From Phycisphaerae bacterium (lineage in GTDB: Bacteria > Planctomycetota > Phycisphaerae > Phycisphaerales > UBA1924): 64,000 bases of DNA. Location of the stretch: positions 1 through 64,000 of the forward strand of contig JAUHXM010000004.1 in assembly GCA_030426605.1 (NCBI GenBank). Direction: 5' to 3'. Made by a program: the position numbers and the translations under genes. Below the pieces are notes generated by a model. That model was not told the DNA's origin and ran no database searches. It worked only from the letters and a program-made list of their open reading frames with translations. Shown here one piece after another: positions 1-7,646 of the stretch (position 1 is its first letter; every line of letters starts with the position of its first letter).

Positions 1-1
1 C

Positions 2-487
2 TCCCGCACGGCCGAGAGCACCGCGCTTTTCGCGCGCATGATCCGCAGCCTGCAGGAGCGCAGCGGGCTGCTGCCGCTGGATCGCGGTGGCGTGGCGCGG
101 GTTATTGAACAGGCGGCCCGGCGGCTGGAGGACGGCGAACGCCTTAGCCTGCACCGCCAGCACCTGGTCTCGGTCGCGGAAGTCTCGCACCAGGAGATCC
201 ACAACGTCGCCGTCCTGGGCGTCGCGGTGGTCGCCGAGACGGGCGCCCGAGCCGCGGCGGTGCTCGACCGCATCGAGCAGAAAATGCGCGGGCTGCCCGA
301 CGCCGAGTTCGGCGATGCCTGGCGTGAGATCCTCTCCGACCAGACCGGCGCGATGGGCACCCCCGACGCCATCGCCGAGCCCAAGCTCGAGCAGACCTTG
401 ACGGACGCCGACCTCGCCGACCTCGAACGCGAGATCGCCGGCACGCCCGAGATCATCCCGCTGCGCCCGCGGAGACGCGCCACGTGA
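2..487 (+). CDS. Partial CDS: Lon-like AAA lid segment joined to a DUF503 (YlxP-like) C-terminus
   Basis: The frame is open from the window edge, so the true start lies upstream. From about base 150 on, the protein (HLVSVAEVSHQE, then VLGVAVVAET and a C-terminal acidic tail) matches the second half of the small DUF503/YlxP family. That family typically sits beside infB and rbfA, and rbfA does follow directly here. The preceding ~48 residues (ALFARMIRSLQERSG, ARVIEQAARRLEDGERLS) do not look like the DUF503 N-terminus, which normally carries SLKDKR. They resemble the AAA+ lid of LonB-like proteases. It is either a real fusion or a chimeric join. Its stop overlaps the rbfA start by four bases (GTGA). 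Confidence 0.55.
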   Translation, partial: SRTAESTALFARMIRSLQERSGLLPLDRGGVARVIEQAARRLEDGERLSLHRQHLVSVAEVSHQEIHNVAVLGVAVVAETGARAAAVLDRIEQKMRGLPDAEFGDAWREILSDQTGAMGTPDAIAEPKLEQTLTDADLADLEREIAGTPEIIPLRPRRRAT

Positions 488-900
488 GCCGCCGGACGGA
501 TCAGATCAACTCGACGCTCCTCCGCGCAATCCAGGAGCGACTCGCCAGGGGCCTCGCCGACCCGCGCGTCCGCGGGCTCATCACCGTCACCGGCGTCGAG
601 GTCACGCCCGATCTGGACCGCGCGAAGGTCCGCGTCACCGTGATGCCCGAGGAGCACGAGTCGCTGGCGATGCACGGGCTCAAAGCCGCGTCGGGCAAGA
701 TCCGGCGTGATGTCGCCGAGAAGGTCTCGCTGCGGCAGATGCCTCAGCTCGATTTCCGCATCGACGAGGGCCTCAAGGAGCAGGCCAAGGTCATGGCGCT
801 GCTCGCCAAGGACCGCGCCGAACGCGACGGGCGAGAACCGACCGACACCGATCCCGATACCCCCCACGACGCCCCCCAGGACGCGGAGAAGAGCGCGTGA
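484..900 (+). CDS. rbfA: 30S ribosome-binding factor RbfA
   Basis: RbfA binds the 30S subunit during late maturation of the 16S rRNA 5' end and matters for cold adaptation. The 138-residue protein has the family N-terminus (RRTDQINSTLLRAIQERLA), the LITVTGVEVTPDLDRAKVRV strand and the PQLDFRIDEGLKEQAKV segment of the KH-type fold. After these comes an acidic, proline-rich tail of about 25 residues. It starts at GTG inside the stop of the preceding gene and its own stop overlaps the next GTG, so three genes are translationally coupled. This fits its usual place after infB and the DUF503 gene. Confidence 0.93.
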   Translation: MSRRTDQINSTLLRAIQERLARGLADPRVRGLITVTGVEVTPDLDRAKVRVTVMPEEHESLAMHGLKAASGKIRRDVAEKVSLRQMPQLDFRIDEGLKEQAKVMALLAKDRAERDGREPTDTDPDTPHDAPQDAEKSA

Positions 901-1562
901 CCCCGGACCATGCCGACACCATCAAGGAACTCGTCGTCGAGCTGGCCGCCGTCCACGGCGCCGAGCCCGCCGACCCCTCCGCGGACCTCTGCCCCGACGG
1001 GTGCGACGGGCCGCTGCACGAGCTGATCTACTCGTTCCTGCTCTGGGAGTCGAGCCACTCCAAAGCCGCCCGCGCGATCACGGCGCTGCAGGAGGCGGTC
1101 GTGGACTACAACGAGCTCCGCATCTCCTACGCCGAGGAAATCGAGCCCCTGCTCGGGGCCCGCTACCCCCGATCCGCCGAGCGATGCGCGCGCATGCGTG
1201 CGGCGCTGAACCAGGTCTACGTCCAGGAAAACGGCATGACGCTCGCGCGCCTGCGCGAGATCCCCAAGCGTGACGCCCGGACCTACCTGGGCGAGCTTGA
1301 GGGCGTGCCCCCGTTCGTCGCGTCGCGGGTCGCCGCGCTCTCGCTGGGCGTGCACGCGTTCCCGGTGGACGAGCGGATCGCCTCACTCGCGATGGACGCG
1401 GAGGTCGCCGAGCCCGGCATGGACATCGACGAGATCGCCGGGCGGTTCGAGCGGGCCCTCCGCGCGGGCGAGGCGCTGCCCGCCTACCTCGTCATCGAAG
1501 CCTCGCTCGACGCGCCCAAATCCCGCAAGAAGAAATCCAACGCCGGCTCGTCCCGGCGATAA
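897..1562 (+). CDS. HhH-GPD (endonuclease III fold) protein lacking the catalytic lysine
   Basis: A 221-residue protein with the helix-hairpin-helix glycosylase fold: LEGVPPFVASRVAALSLG corresponds to the HhH of Nth (LxGVGRKTANVVL), and FPVDERIA to the VDTHV aspartate loop. The hairpin lysine that makes the Schiff base in bifunctional Nth enzymes is missing, and there is no C-terminal Cys4 iron-sulfur loop. It could therefore be a monofunctional glycosylase, a non-catalytic DNA-binding protein or something new. The tail is basic (SRKKKSN). The start is GTG overlapping the rbfA stop (GTGA). Fold assignment is fairly sure, function is not. Confidence 0.7.
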   Translation: MTPDHADTIKELVVELAAVHGAEPADPSADLCPDGCDGPLHELIYSFLLWESSHSKAARAITALQEAVVDYNELRISYAEEIEPLLGARYPRSAERCARMRAALNQVYVQENGMTLARLREIPKRDARTYLGELEGVPPFVASRVAALSLGVHAFPVDERIASLAMDAEVAEPGMDIDEIAGRFERALRAGEALPAYLVIEASLDAPKSRKKKSNAGSSRR

Positions 1563-1580
1563 CGCACCCGGAGCAACGCC

Positions 1581-2330
1581 ATGGCCGGTCATAGCAAGTG
1601 GGCGAACATCCGCCACCGCAAGGAGCGTCAGGACAAGAAGAAGGGCGCGATGTGGTCCAAGTGCTCCAAAGCGCTGATGGCCGCCGCCCGAGCCGGCGGG
1701 CCCGACCCGGACACCAACCTCGCGCTCCGCTACGCGATCGACGAGGCCAAGTACGCCAACATGCCCAAGGACACCATCAAGCGCGCCATCGAGAAGGGCG
1801 CGGGTGCCGGCCAGGGCGACGACTTCCAGGAGATCGTCTACGAGGGCTACGGGCCCGGCGGCACCGCCATCATCGTGGACTGCCTCACCGACAACAACAC
1901 CCGCACGGTCGGCGACGTGCGCAGCATCTTCAAGAAGGGCGGCGGGTCGCTCGGCACCACCGGCTCCGTCTCCTACATGTTCCAGACCAAGGGCCAGATC
2001 ATCGTCGCCGCCGAGGGCGTGGACGAGGACACCATCATGGAGCTTGCGATCGAGGCGGGCGCCGAGGACGTCCAGTCGCCCGAGGGCGACGACGGCGCGT
2101 TCACGATCGTCACCGATCCGACCGAATTCCTCGCCGTCAAGGACGCGATCGAGGGCGCGGGCATCGAGATCGCCGAGGCGGGCATCGTCAAGCTGCCCGA
2201 CAACACGGTCGCCGTTGCCGCCGACGACGCACGCAAGGTCATGAACCTGCTCGACGCCCTCGAAGACAACGAGGACGTGCAGAAGGTCTACTCGAACGCG
2301 GATATCCCCGACGACGTGCTCGCCGAGTGA
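1581..2330 (+). CDS. yebC: YebC/PmpR (TACO1) family protein
   Basis: A 249-residue member of the YebC/TACO1 family, whose members act as translation factors at problematic stretches and have been reported as transcriptional regulators. The hallmark N-terminus MAGHSKWANIRHRKERQDKK, the NMPKDTIKRAIEKG segment and the YEGYGPGG motif are all present. Length is typical. An ATG start lies nine bases after a GGAG. The gene follows the rbfA group after 18 bases and is probably co-transcribed. Confidence 0.95.
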   Translation: MAGHSKWANIRHRKERQDKKKGAMWSKCSKALMAAARAGGPDPDTNLALRYAIDEAKYANMPKDTIKRAIEKGAGAGQGDDFQEIVYEGYGPGGTAIIVDCLTDNNTRTVGDVRSIFKKGGGSLGTTGSVSYMFQTKGQIIVAAEGVDEDTIMELAIEAGAEDVQSPEGDDGAFTIVTDPTEFLAVKDAIEGAGIEIAEAGIVKLPDNTVAVAADDARKVMNLLDALEDNEDVQKVYSNADIPDDVLAE

Positions 2331-2350
2331 CGCGACGACACGCGCTCGGC

Positions 2351-2356
2351 TAGCCT
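2351..2356 (+). promoter_or_regulatory. -10-like box TAGCCT for the DUF1643 gene
   Basis: TAGCCT ends six bases before the ATG at 2363 and there is no Shine-Dalgarno. With a normal -10 to start-site distance, transcription would begin at or next to the start codon. This is one of a recurrent set in the window. Confidence 0.45.
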
Positions 2357-2362
2357 GCCCCC

Positions 2363-2875
2363 ATGAAGGGCTGGGCCGGATTCGACCGATCGAGAGCATA
2401 CCGCTACACGCTCGGGCGCCGCTGGGCGGACGCGGGCGGCGAGGTCTGCTTCTGCCTGCTCAACCCCTCCACCGCCGATGCGCGCGTGCTCGACCCCACC
2501 CTCACCCGCTGCCTCGGGTTCGCGAAGCGCTGGGGGTTCGGTTCGATGACGGTCGTGAATGTCTTCGCGTTGCGTTCGACGGATCCCGCCGGTCTGTACG
2601 AGTCCGAAGACCCGATCGGCCCGCGCAACGACGCGGCGATCCGCCGCTCCGCCGCCCGCGCTGACCGCGTCGTCGTCGGGTGGGGCAACCACGGCGACCA
2701 CCTCGCCCGTGGTGCCGCCGTCGCCCGGCTCCTCACCAGAATCTGCGACCCGCTGTGCTGGGACGTCACCAACCCCGGGCACCCCAAGCACCCGCTCTAC
2801 CTGCGCTCCGATCAACCCGTGCGCCCGTACGACAGCGCCGCGATCGCTCAGACCTCGGGCAGTGTCAGGGCTTGA
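2363..2875 (+). CDS. DUF1643 domain protein
   Basis: A 170-residue protein matching DUF1643: CFCLLNPSTADARVLDPTLT near residue 30, SMTVVNVFALRSTDP near 62 and VVVGWGNHG near 106. The family is widespread in bacteria and phages and has no established function. The 3' end overlaps the convergent TIM-barrel gene by 28 bases, so the two transcripts are complementary at their ends. No Shine-Dalgarno precedes the ATG. Confidence 0.85.
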   Translation: MKGWAGFDRSRAYRYTLGRRWADAGGEVCFCLLNPSTADARVLDPTLTRCLGFAKRWGFGSMTVVNVFALRSTDPAGLYESEDPIGPRNDAAIRRSAARADRVVVGWGNHGDHLARGAAVARLLTRICDPLCWDVTNPGHPKHPLYLRSDQPVRPYDSAAIAQTSGSVRA

Positions 2876-3630
2876 GACCAAGCCTCCAGCGCCGCGCGGA
2901 GGCCCGCGTCCGGGTCGTGCAACCCGCGCAGATCGATCGTCACAGCGCGTACACCCGAGACCGCAAGCGCCGCGGCGTACGCCGTTACGTCCAGCCTCCC
3001 GCCCCGCGTGCCCACCGGGCACCGCCCGGCGCCGGAGATGTCCGACAGCCGCGCGTGCGCGAGGCCCGAGCCAAGACGCGCCGCGAGCTTCGCCGGGCTG
3101 TCCCCGCTCAGGATCACGCCCGGCGGGTCGATCCCAGCCAGCACGTGCTCCCGTGCCGAGTCCTCGCGCGGCGGGTGCGTGCAGTCCGCGAGCGTCGCCC
3201 CCACCCCCGCCGCGGCGATGTCCAGATCGCTGAGCACCCGATCGGGCAGTTCCTCGGGCAGCGTGACCGCGACGGTGCGCGCGTCCGCGTCCCCAGCGAG
3301 CTCGGCCAGGTCCGCCGCGAGCCCGAGCGCCCGCACCACCGCCTCCGTCGCTCTCTCGGCGTCCGCCGGGTCGATGAAGTGCTCAGCGGGGATGAGCAGG
3401 TCGAGCCCGCCGAACACGAGCCCGGCACGACGGATCGACGCCGCCAAGTCCCGCCGAGCCGACCGATCGAGCATCCGCGGGCGCACGTCCGGGCGCGTCG
3501 CGTCGAGCCGAACGCCGCGCACACCCACGGCGGACGCCCACTCGATCAACCCCCGCGTGCCGCCCGGGCCAACCCGTTCGACGCCCGTGAGCGCCACGTG
3601 CATCGAGATGTCAACGCCCAGCGTGTACAC
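2848..3630 (-). CDS. TIM-barrel protein, sugar phosphate isomerase/epimerase-like
   Basis: The protein (260 residues from GTG at 3630) looks like an AP-endonuclease-2/xylose isomerase-like TIM barrel. It has alternating strands such as LGVDISMHVALTG, VRGVRLDA, LVFGGLDLLIP and VRAVTIDLRG. Substrate and pathway are unknown. GTG at 3630 is preferred because an AACAAT box ends five bases upstream, matching the short-leader pattern of the window. ATG at 3603 is the alternative, and an extension to 3672 would run into the divergent promoter. It converges with and overlaps the DUF1643 gene. Confidence 0.6.
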   Translation of the reverse strand: MYTLGVDISMHVALTGVERVGPGGTRGLIEWASAVGVRGVRLDATRPDVRPRMLDRSARRDLAASIRRAGLVFGGLDLLIPAEHFIDPADAERATEAVVRALGLAADLAELAGDADARTVAVTLPEELPDRVLSDLDIAAAGVGATLADCTHPPREDSAREHVLAGIDPPGVILSGDSPAKLAARLGSGLAHARLSDISGAGRCPVGTRGGRLDVTAYAAALAVSGVRAVTIDLRGLHDPDAGLRAALEAWSQALTLPEV

Positions 3631-3635
3631 CCACC

Positions 3636-3641
3636 ATTGTT
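3636..3641 (-). promoter_or_regulatory. -10-like box AACAAT for the TIM-barrel gene
   Basis: On the minus strand AACAAT ends five bases before GTG at 3630. It is opposed to the TACCAT box at 3664-3669 that serves the divergent membrane-protein gene. Confidence 0.35.
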
Positions 3642-3663
3642 GCGCGCCCGCGTGGGCCGCGCG

Positions 3664-3669
3664 TACCAT
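3664..3669 (+). promoter_or_regulatory. -10-like box TACCAT for the membrane-protein gene
   Basis: TACCAT ends five bases before GTG at 3675 with no Shine-Dalgarno, so the mRNA would be leaderless or nearly so. Confidence 0.45.
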
Positions 3670-3674
3670 CACCC

Positions 3675-4274
3675 GTGAGCCCCCCCCGCTGCCCCGCCAA
3701 CCCCGTCGGCACCGTCCGCCGCGTCGTCGAGACGTCGCACCTGCTCGCGGTCGCCCTCTGGCTCGGCGCGGTCACCATGTCCGGCGTCGTCGCGGCGGTC
3801 GTGTTTCCCCTCATGCGCGATCTCGACCCAACCCTCGGTGCCTACCCCGCGTTCGAGGGTGATCACGCGATACTCGCCGGCGGGCACGTCGGCGCCCGCG
3901 TCTTCCTGATCGCGGACGTCGTGCAGTTCATCTGCGGGCTCGTCGTGCTCGCAACGACGATCGCGCTCGTGGGGTTCCTCAAACTCCCTCTGAAACGCTG
4001 GAGTTCCGCGATCCGCCTGATCGCCGTCGGCGGGGCCATCATGGTCGCGAGCTACCACGTCATGGTCCTCGCGCCGCGGATGGACGACGCCCTGAAGTCC
4101 TACTGGTCCCTCGCCGAGCAGGGCCGCACCGACGACGCCGAGGCCAAACGCGCCGAGTTCAGCGCGGACCACCCCACCGCCAGCCGCACGCTCTCGGGCA
4201 CCGCGGCATTGCTTCTCGTCGCGTTTGCCGCCGGCGCGTGGTCCGCGCAGGGCCGCGAACGGGAGACGCCCTGA
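3675..4274 (+). CDS. DUF4149-like four-helix membrane protein
   Basis: A 199-residue integral membrane protein with about four hydrophobic segments, at residues 16-38, 70-97, 112-133 and 172-192. The N-terminal pattern HLLAVALWLGAVTMSGVVA and the long polar loop before the last helix resemble DUF4149-type proteins. Function is unknown. It starts at GTG, and its TGA shares bases with the ATG of nth (TGATG), so the two are co-transcribed. Confidence 0.6.
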   Translation: MSPPRCPANPVGTVRRVVETSHLLAVALWLGAVTMSGVVAAVVFPLMRDLDPTLGAYPAFEGDHAILAGGHVGARVFLIADVVQFICGLVVLATTIALVGFLKLPLKRWSSAIRLIAVGGAIMVASYHVMVLAPRMDDALKSYWSLAEQGRTDDAEAKRAEFSADHPTASRTLSGTAALLLVAFAAGAWSAQGRERETP

Positions 4275-4993
4275 TGGCGAAGCGCCCCCACGCCGGCGCG
4301 GACAACCCGCGCGGGCTCACGGACATCCCGATCCGCATCGGGCGGGCTGAACCGGCGGACAAACGCCGCGCCAAGCGTCTCGCCGACGCGCTCGCAGAGC
4401 ACTACCCCGACGCGCACTGCGAGCTCGACTACACCTCGCCGCACGAGCTGCTCGTCGCGACCATCCTGAGCGCCCAATCGACTGACGCCGGCGTGAACAA
4501 AGCGACCCCCGGGCTGTTCAAGAAATTCCCAACGCCCGTGCACTACGCCCGCTCCACGCCCTCGGAGATCGAACCCTACATCAAGACCATCGGGCTGTTC
4601 CGCAACAAAGCCAAGTCCGTCCACGCCGCGATGAGTTCCGTCGTCGAGGACTTCGACGGCGAGATCCCCGCCACCATGGACGAACTCCTGACCCTCCGGG
4701 GCGTCGCACGCAAAACCGCGAACGTCGTCCTCGGCAACGCGTTCAACATCAACGTCGGCTTCGTCGTGGACACGCACATCCAACGCCTCGCCTGGCGGTT
4801 CGGGCTGACGGATGACGCGAAGACGCCGCCGCCCAAGGTGGAGGCCCGGCTGATGTCTCTGTTCCCGCGCGACCGGTGGTGCGACCTGAGCCACCAGATC
4901 ATCTGGCACGGGCGGCGAGCCTGCACCGCACGCCCGAACTGCGAGCACGATCACCCGATCTGCCGCACATTCGGTGTTAACTGCCCGAGCTGA
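4274..4993 (+). CDS. nth: Endonuclease III (DNA glycosylase/AP lyase)
   Basis: Nth removes oxidised pyrimidines and cleaves the abasic site. The 239-residue protein has LLVATILSAQSTDAGVNKAT, the HhH LRGVARKTANVVLGNAF with the Schiff-base lysine, and VDTHIQRLAWRFG with the catalytic aspartate. The C-terminal cysteines are CTARPNC, then PIC and VNC, spaced C-x5-C-x6-C-x6-C rather than the classical C-x6-C-x2-C-x5-C, so the iron-sulfur loop is unusual. ATG at 4274 overlaps the previous stop. Its TGA abuts the stop of the convergent gene (TGATCA). Confidence 0.92.
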   Translation: MAKRPHAGADNPRGLTDIPIRIGRAEPADKRRAKRLADALAEHYPDAHCELDYTSPHELLVATILSAQSTDAGVNKATPGLFKKFPTPVHYARSTPSEIEPYIKTIGLFRNKAKSVHAAMSSVVEDFDGEIPATMDELLTLRGVARKTANVVLGNAFNINVGFVVDTHIQRLAWRFGLTDDAKTPPPKVEARLMSLFPRDRWCDLSHQIIWHGRRACTARPNCEHDHPICRTFGVNCPS

Positions 4994-5860
4994 TCACCCG
5001 CCAGAGCTGCGCCGGCGGGCCGACTCGGTCTGCTGGCGGATCTCTTCGAGGCGCGCCTCGATCTTCGCCCGATGCTCCGTCGGCGGCAGGAACTCGTGGT
5101 CGTCGTCCACGTTCACTCGCACCGATGCGTAATCGAGGATGATCGGCTTCGTGTCGCCCTCGATGTGCTGCGTCTGGCGCGTGGGGTAGAGGACGCCGCC
5201 GATGTCCGTGTAATTCGTGTGCCCGACCTCGACACCCCGCGGCTCGAGCGTGCCCGACTCGCCCATCCGCGCAACCGAGGACTGCTCAGCGACGAAGAGC
5301 CCGGACGATTTGTCAAAGAACAGCATCCGCGCGCGCCCAGCTTCAGACACCGCGCGGATCGCCCAGACCTGCTGCCCCTTGTACTCGCCCGACCCGACGA
5401 GCTCCGTTTCCTTGTAGCGCGACTTGTACCCCGCCTCCCCGTAGAACTGCGCGGACTCGGCGAGCTCGACGAGCCGGGGCCCGTAGATCACGCGTGGCTC
5501 GCTGCCGTTGACGGTCTCCCACCCATACTCGCCGGTGTAGTAGATATCGAGCTTGGCACCGAGGGGCTCGCGGATCGAGATGTGAATCTTGTTCGGCGCA
5601 TCCGCCCAGACCTTGAGCCTCGCGGCGCTCGCGAACGCCTCGCCCTCAAACGTCCCCTCGATCCGCCGGTTGGTAATGGACCGGACCGCGTCCTCGCCGC
5701 CGATGACCTCGATGTATCGCTCGAAGATCTCGTCGGGCGTCGGGTTCGCGGCGGACTCGGGCTGCACCGCGCGGGAGAGCCCGATCGCCGACGCGCCCGT
5801 GAAGGCGACAGCGAGCAGGGCCCCGAGCAGGACGGAGCGCCGGGCGAGGGGTGCGTTCAT
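4994..5860 (-). CDS. Secreted protein with a LolA-like fold, function unknown
   Basis: A 288-residue protein with a Sec-type N-terminus (two arginines, a hydrophobic core at residues 10-25 and small residues around GASA). The mature part starts with PTPDEIFERYIEVIGGEDAV. This is a common opening of periplasmic outer-membrane-lipoprotein-sorting-like proteins that bind hydrophobic ligands in a beta half-barrel. Repeated short strands (RLKVWADAPNKIHI, RARMLFFDKSSGLFVAEQ) support that. It ends in a charged helix. A GGAGG lies seven bases before the ATG. Fold is inferred, role unknown. Confidence 0.6.
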   Translation of the reverse strand: MNAPLARRSVLLGALLAVAFTGASAIGLSRAVQPESAANPTPDEIFERYIEVIGGEDAVRSITNRRIEGTFEGEAFASAARLKVWADAPNKIHISIREPLGAKLDIYYTGEYGWETVNGSEPRVIYGPRLVELAESAQFYGEAGYKSRYKETELVGSGEYKGQQVWAIRAVSEAGRARMLFFDKSSGLFVAEQSSVARMGESGTLEPRGVEVGHTNYTDIGGVLYPTRQTQHIEGDTKPIILDYASVRVNVDDDHEFLPPTEHRAKIEARLEEIRQQTESARRRSSGG

Positions 5861-6012
5861 CGTGATCCTCCGTTCGGGCCCGACGGCCCACGGGTCATAC
5901 CGGTCCCGGGGTATCTCGGTTCGCGCCGGGTTCGGGGTCAGAACCAGTCCCCAGAACGCCCGAGATCGGGCCCGACGGGCCCAGACCGTCCGGCCCGGGG
6001 ACCCCCGAGCAA

Positions 6013-6086
6013 TACACCCGCCGCGATTCGAACGCGGAACCTCTGGCTTCGGAGGCCAGCGCTCTATCCAGTTGAGCTACGGGTGC
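6013..6086 (-). tRNA. trnR-CCG: tRNA-Arg (anticodon CCG)
   Basis: Read on the minus strand, a 74-base cloverleaf can be drawn. The acceptor is GCACCCG/CGGGTGT with discriminator A, the D-arm is AGCTCAACTGGATAGAGC, the anticodon stem CTGGC/GCCAG closes the loop CTCCGAA, and the T-arm has the TTCGAATC loop. The anticodon CCG reads CGG arginine codons, which are frequent in this genome. The 3' CCA is not encoded. Confidence 0.95.
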
Positions 6087-6132
6087 TCACGCCGGGCAAG
6101 CCGACGGCGGAGTCTACGATCGCCCCCATTCG

Positions 6133-7377
6133 ATGGCAACGACGCCCCCCACCCGAATCCGGACCCCACTCCCGGGCGTGCTCACCATCGCCTTCCTGGG
6201 CAGTCTCGGCACCGGGGGCGTCACAAATGGCGTCTTCTTTCTCACAGAATCCGCCTTCGGGTACGGGCGGACGCTGAACTACACGCTGGCGTTGTACATG
6301 GGCGTGATTTATGTCGCCGCCGCGCTCGCCGCGGGGCCGATCACGCGGGCCGCGGGCCGCCGGTCAAAACCACTCTCTTCGCGCGCCGTTCTCGCGATCG
6401 CACTCACCGCGATCGGGCTCGTCTGCTTCGTCCCACTCTGCGTCGCGATCGCGACGGGCCGCGCGCAGGCGTGGACGATCTGGCTCGTCGTCACCGTCTT
6501 CAGCCCCGCGACCGGGCTGCTCTGGCCGAGCGTGGAGGCGTACCTCTGCGGCGGGCGGCGCGGGCGAGGCCTCCGCCACGCGATCGGGAGCTTCAACATC
6601 GTCTGGGCGTCCGCGCTCGTCGCGGTCTTCTGGGGGATGGGCCCGCTCGTCGCGACGAAACCGCTCTGGGTACTCGCCGGGCTTGGGGTGGCGCACCTGG
6701 TCTCGATCTCCGTGCTCGTCGCCTTCCCGCGCGAGCCGGGCCGCCACCTCGCCCAGGAACACGCGGCACACGAGATCGACCCGGCGCGCGCCCGAAAGCT
6801 GCTCATCGTGTTCCGCACGCTGATGCCCGTGTCGTACCTCGTGCTCGCGACACTCAACCCGTTCTTCCCGCAGGCCGCGGAGGACCTCGGCGTCGCGGAA
6901 GGCTGGCGGACACCCGTTGTGAGTGTCTGGATGATCGCCCGCGTCGCCGTCTTCGCGACGCTCGGGTGGTGGCACGGCTGGCACGGGTCGCGGTCCATGC
7001 CGGTGGTCGGGTGGGGGCTGCTCGTCGCCGGGTTCGGCTCGAGTGTGCTCGGGCCCGTGCTCGCCCCAACGGTCGGGATCTGGGTGTTCGGCGCCGGGCT
7101 CGCCGCGGTGGGCGCGGGGATGAGCGTCATCTACGTCGGGTCGCTCTACTACGCGATGGAGACCGACGACGGGCACGTGGACGCCGGCGGCATGCACGAG
7201 GCCCTCGTCGGAACCGGGTACGCGATCGGCCCGATCTGCGGGCTCGGGGCCCTCTTCGCGACCCGCGGCTCGCCCCATGCGTTTGAGCCCGCGGTGCTTG
7301 CCGCGGTCGTGGTCATCTGTATCGTGGCGTCGCTCGGGGGCGTGCTCGCCGCCCGGCATGGGAATGAATTGACCTGA
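6133..7377 (+). CDS. Major facilitator superfamily transporter
   Basis: A 414-residue membrane protein with about 11-12 hydrophobic segments, starting at LPGVLTIAFLGSLGTGGV. A cytoplasmic loop of about 50 residues (FPREPGRHLAQEHAAHEIDP) splits the two halves in the usual MFS way. The loop after helix 2 (AGPITRAAGRRSK) matches the basic MFS loop 2-3. The substrate cannot be told. A TACGAT box lies 12 bases before the ATG and there is no good Shine-Dalgarno. Confidence 0.75.
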   Translation: MATTPPTRIRTPLPGVLTIAFLGSLGTGGVTNGVFFLTESAFGYGRTLNYTLALYMGVIYVAAALAAGPITRAAGRRSKPLSSRAVLAIALTAIGLVCFVPLCVAIATGRAQAWTIWLVVTVFSPATGLLWPSVEAYLCGGRRGRGLRHAIGSFNIVWASALVAVFWGMGPLVATKPLWVLAGLGVAHLVSISVLVAFPREPGRHLAQEHAAHEIDPARARKLLIVFRTLMPVSYLVLATLNPFFPQAAEDLGVAEGWRTPVVSVWMIARVAVFATLGWWHGWHGSRSMPVVGWGLLVAGFGSSVLGPVLAPTVGIWVFGAGLAAVGAGMSVIYVGSLYYAMETDDGHVDAGGMHEALVGTGYAIGPICGLGALFATRGSPHAFEPAVLAAVVVICIVASLGGVLAARHGNELT

Positions 7378-7396
7378 CCCGCGCGTTCATGCGGGT
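7377..7396 (+). terminator. Weak hairpin overlapping the MFS stop codon
   Basis: ACCCGC (7377-7382) and GCGGGT (7391-7396) can pair around an eight-base loop. There is no T-run, so termination is uncertain. The rest of the gap to 7646 is GC-rich and shows no gene. Confidence 0.25.
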
Positions 7397-7646
7397 TGGG
7401 ATGGCCGTACGGGCGGTCAACCGAACGGGCCCCCGGGCGTATACCCCCCATGGCAGCGGGTCCGAAGGGCCTGCGGTCACCCGGGAGCCTGCGCCGGCCC
7501 GATAGTGGGTCAGACGCCGAAACCCGGCTCGGTCGGCTGATCCCGAGGATCGGGGGGGCCGATCGTGGGGACGGAGAGACGCGGGCGGACACGCCCGGGG
7601 CCAGGCATCGTGTGAGCCCGGCAGGGATGCGAAGACAGGAGCCACC

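Noticed and set aside
5589-7286. 565-codon plus-strand frame across the tRNA and the MFS gene
   Set aside because: It reads through the tRNA-Arg and the MFS gene in a wrong frame, and the protein is arginine-rich noise.
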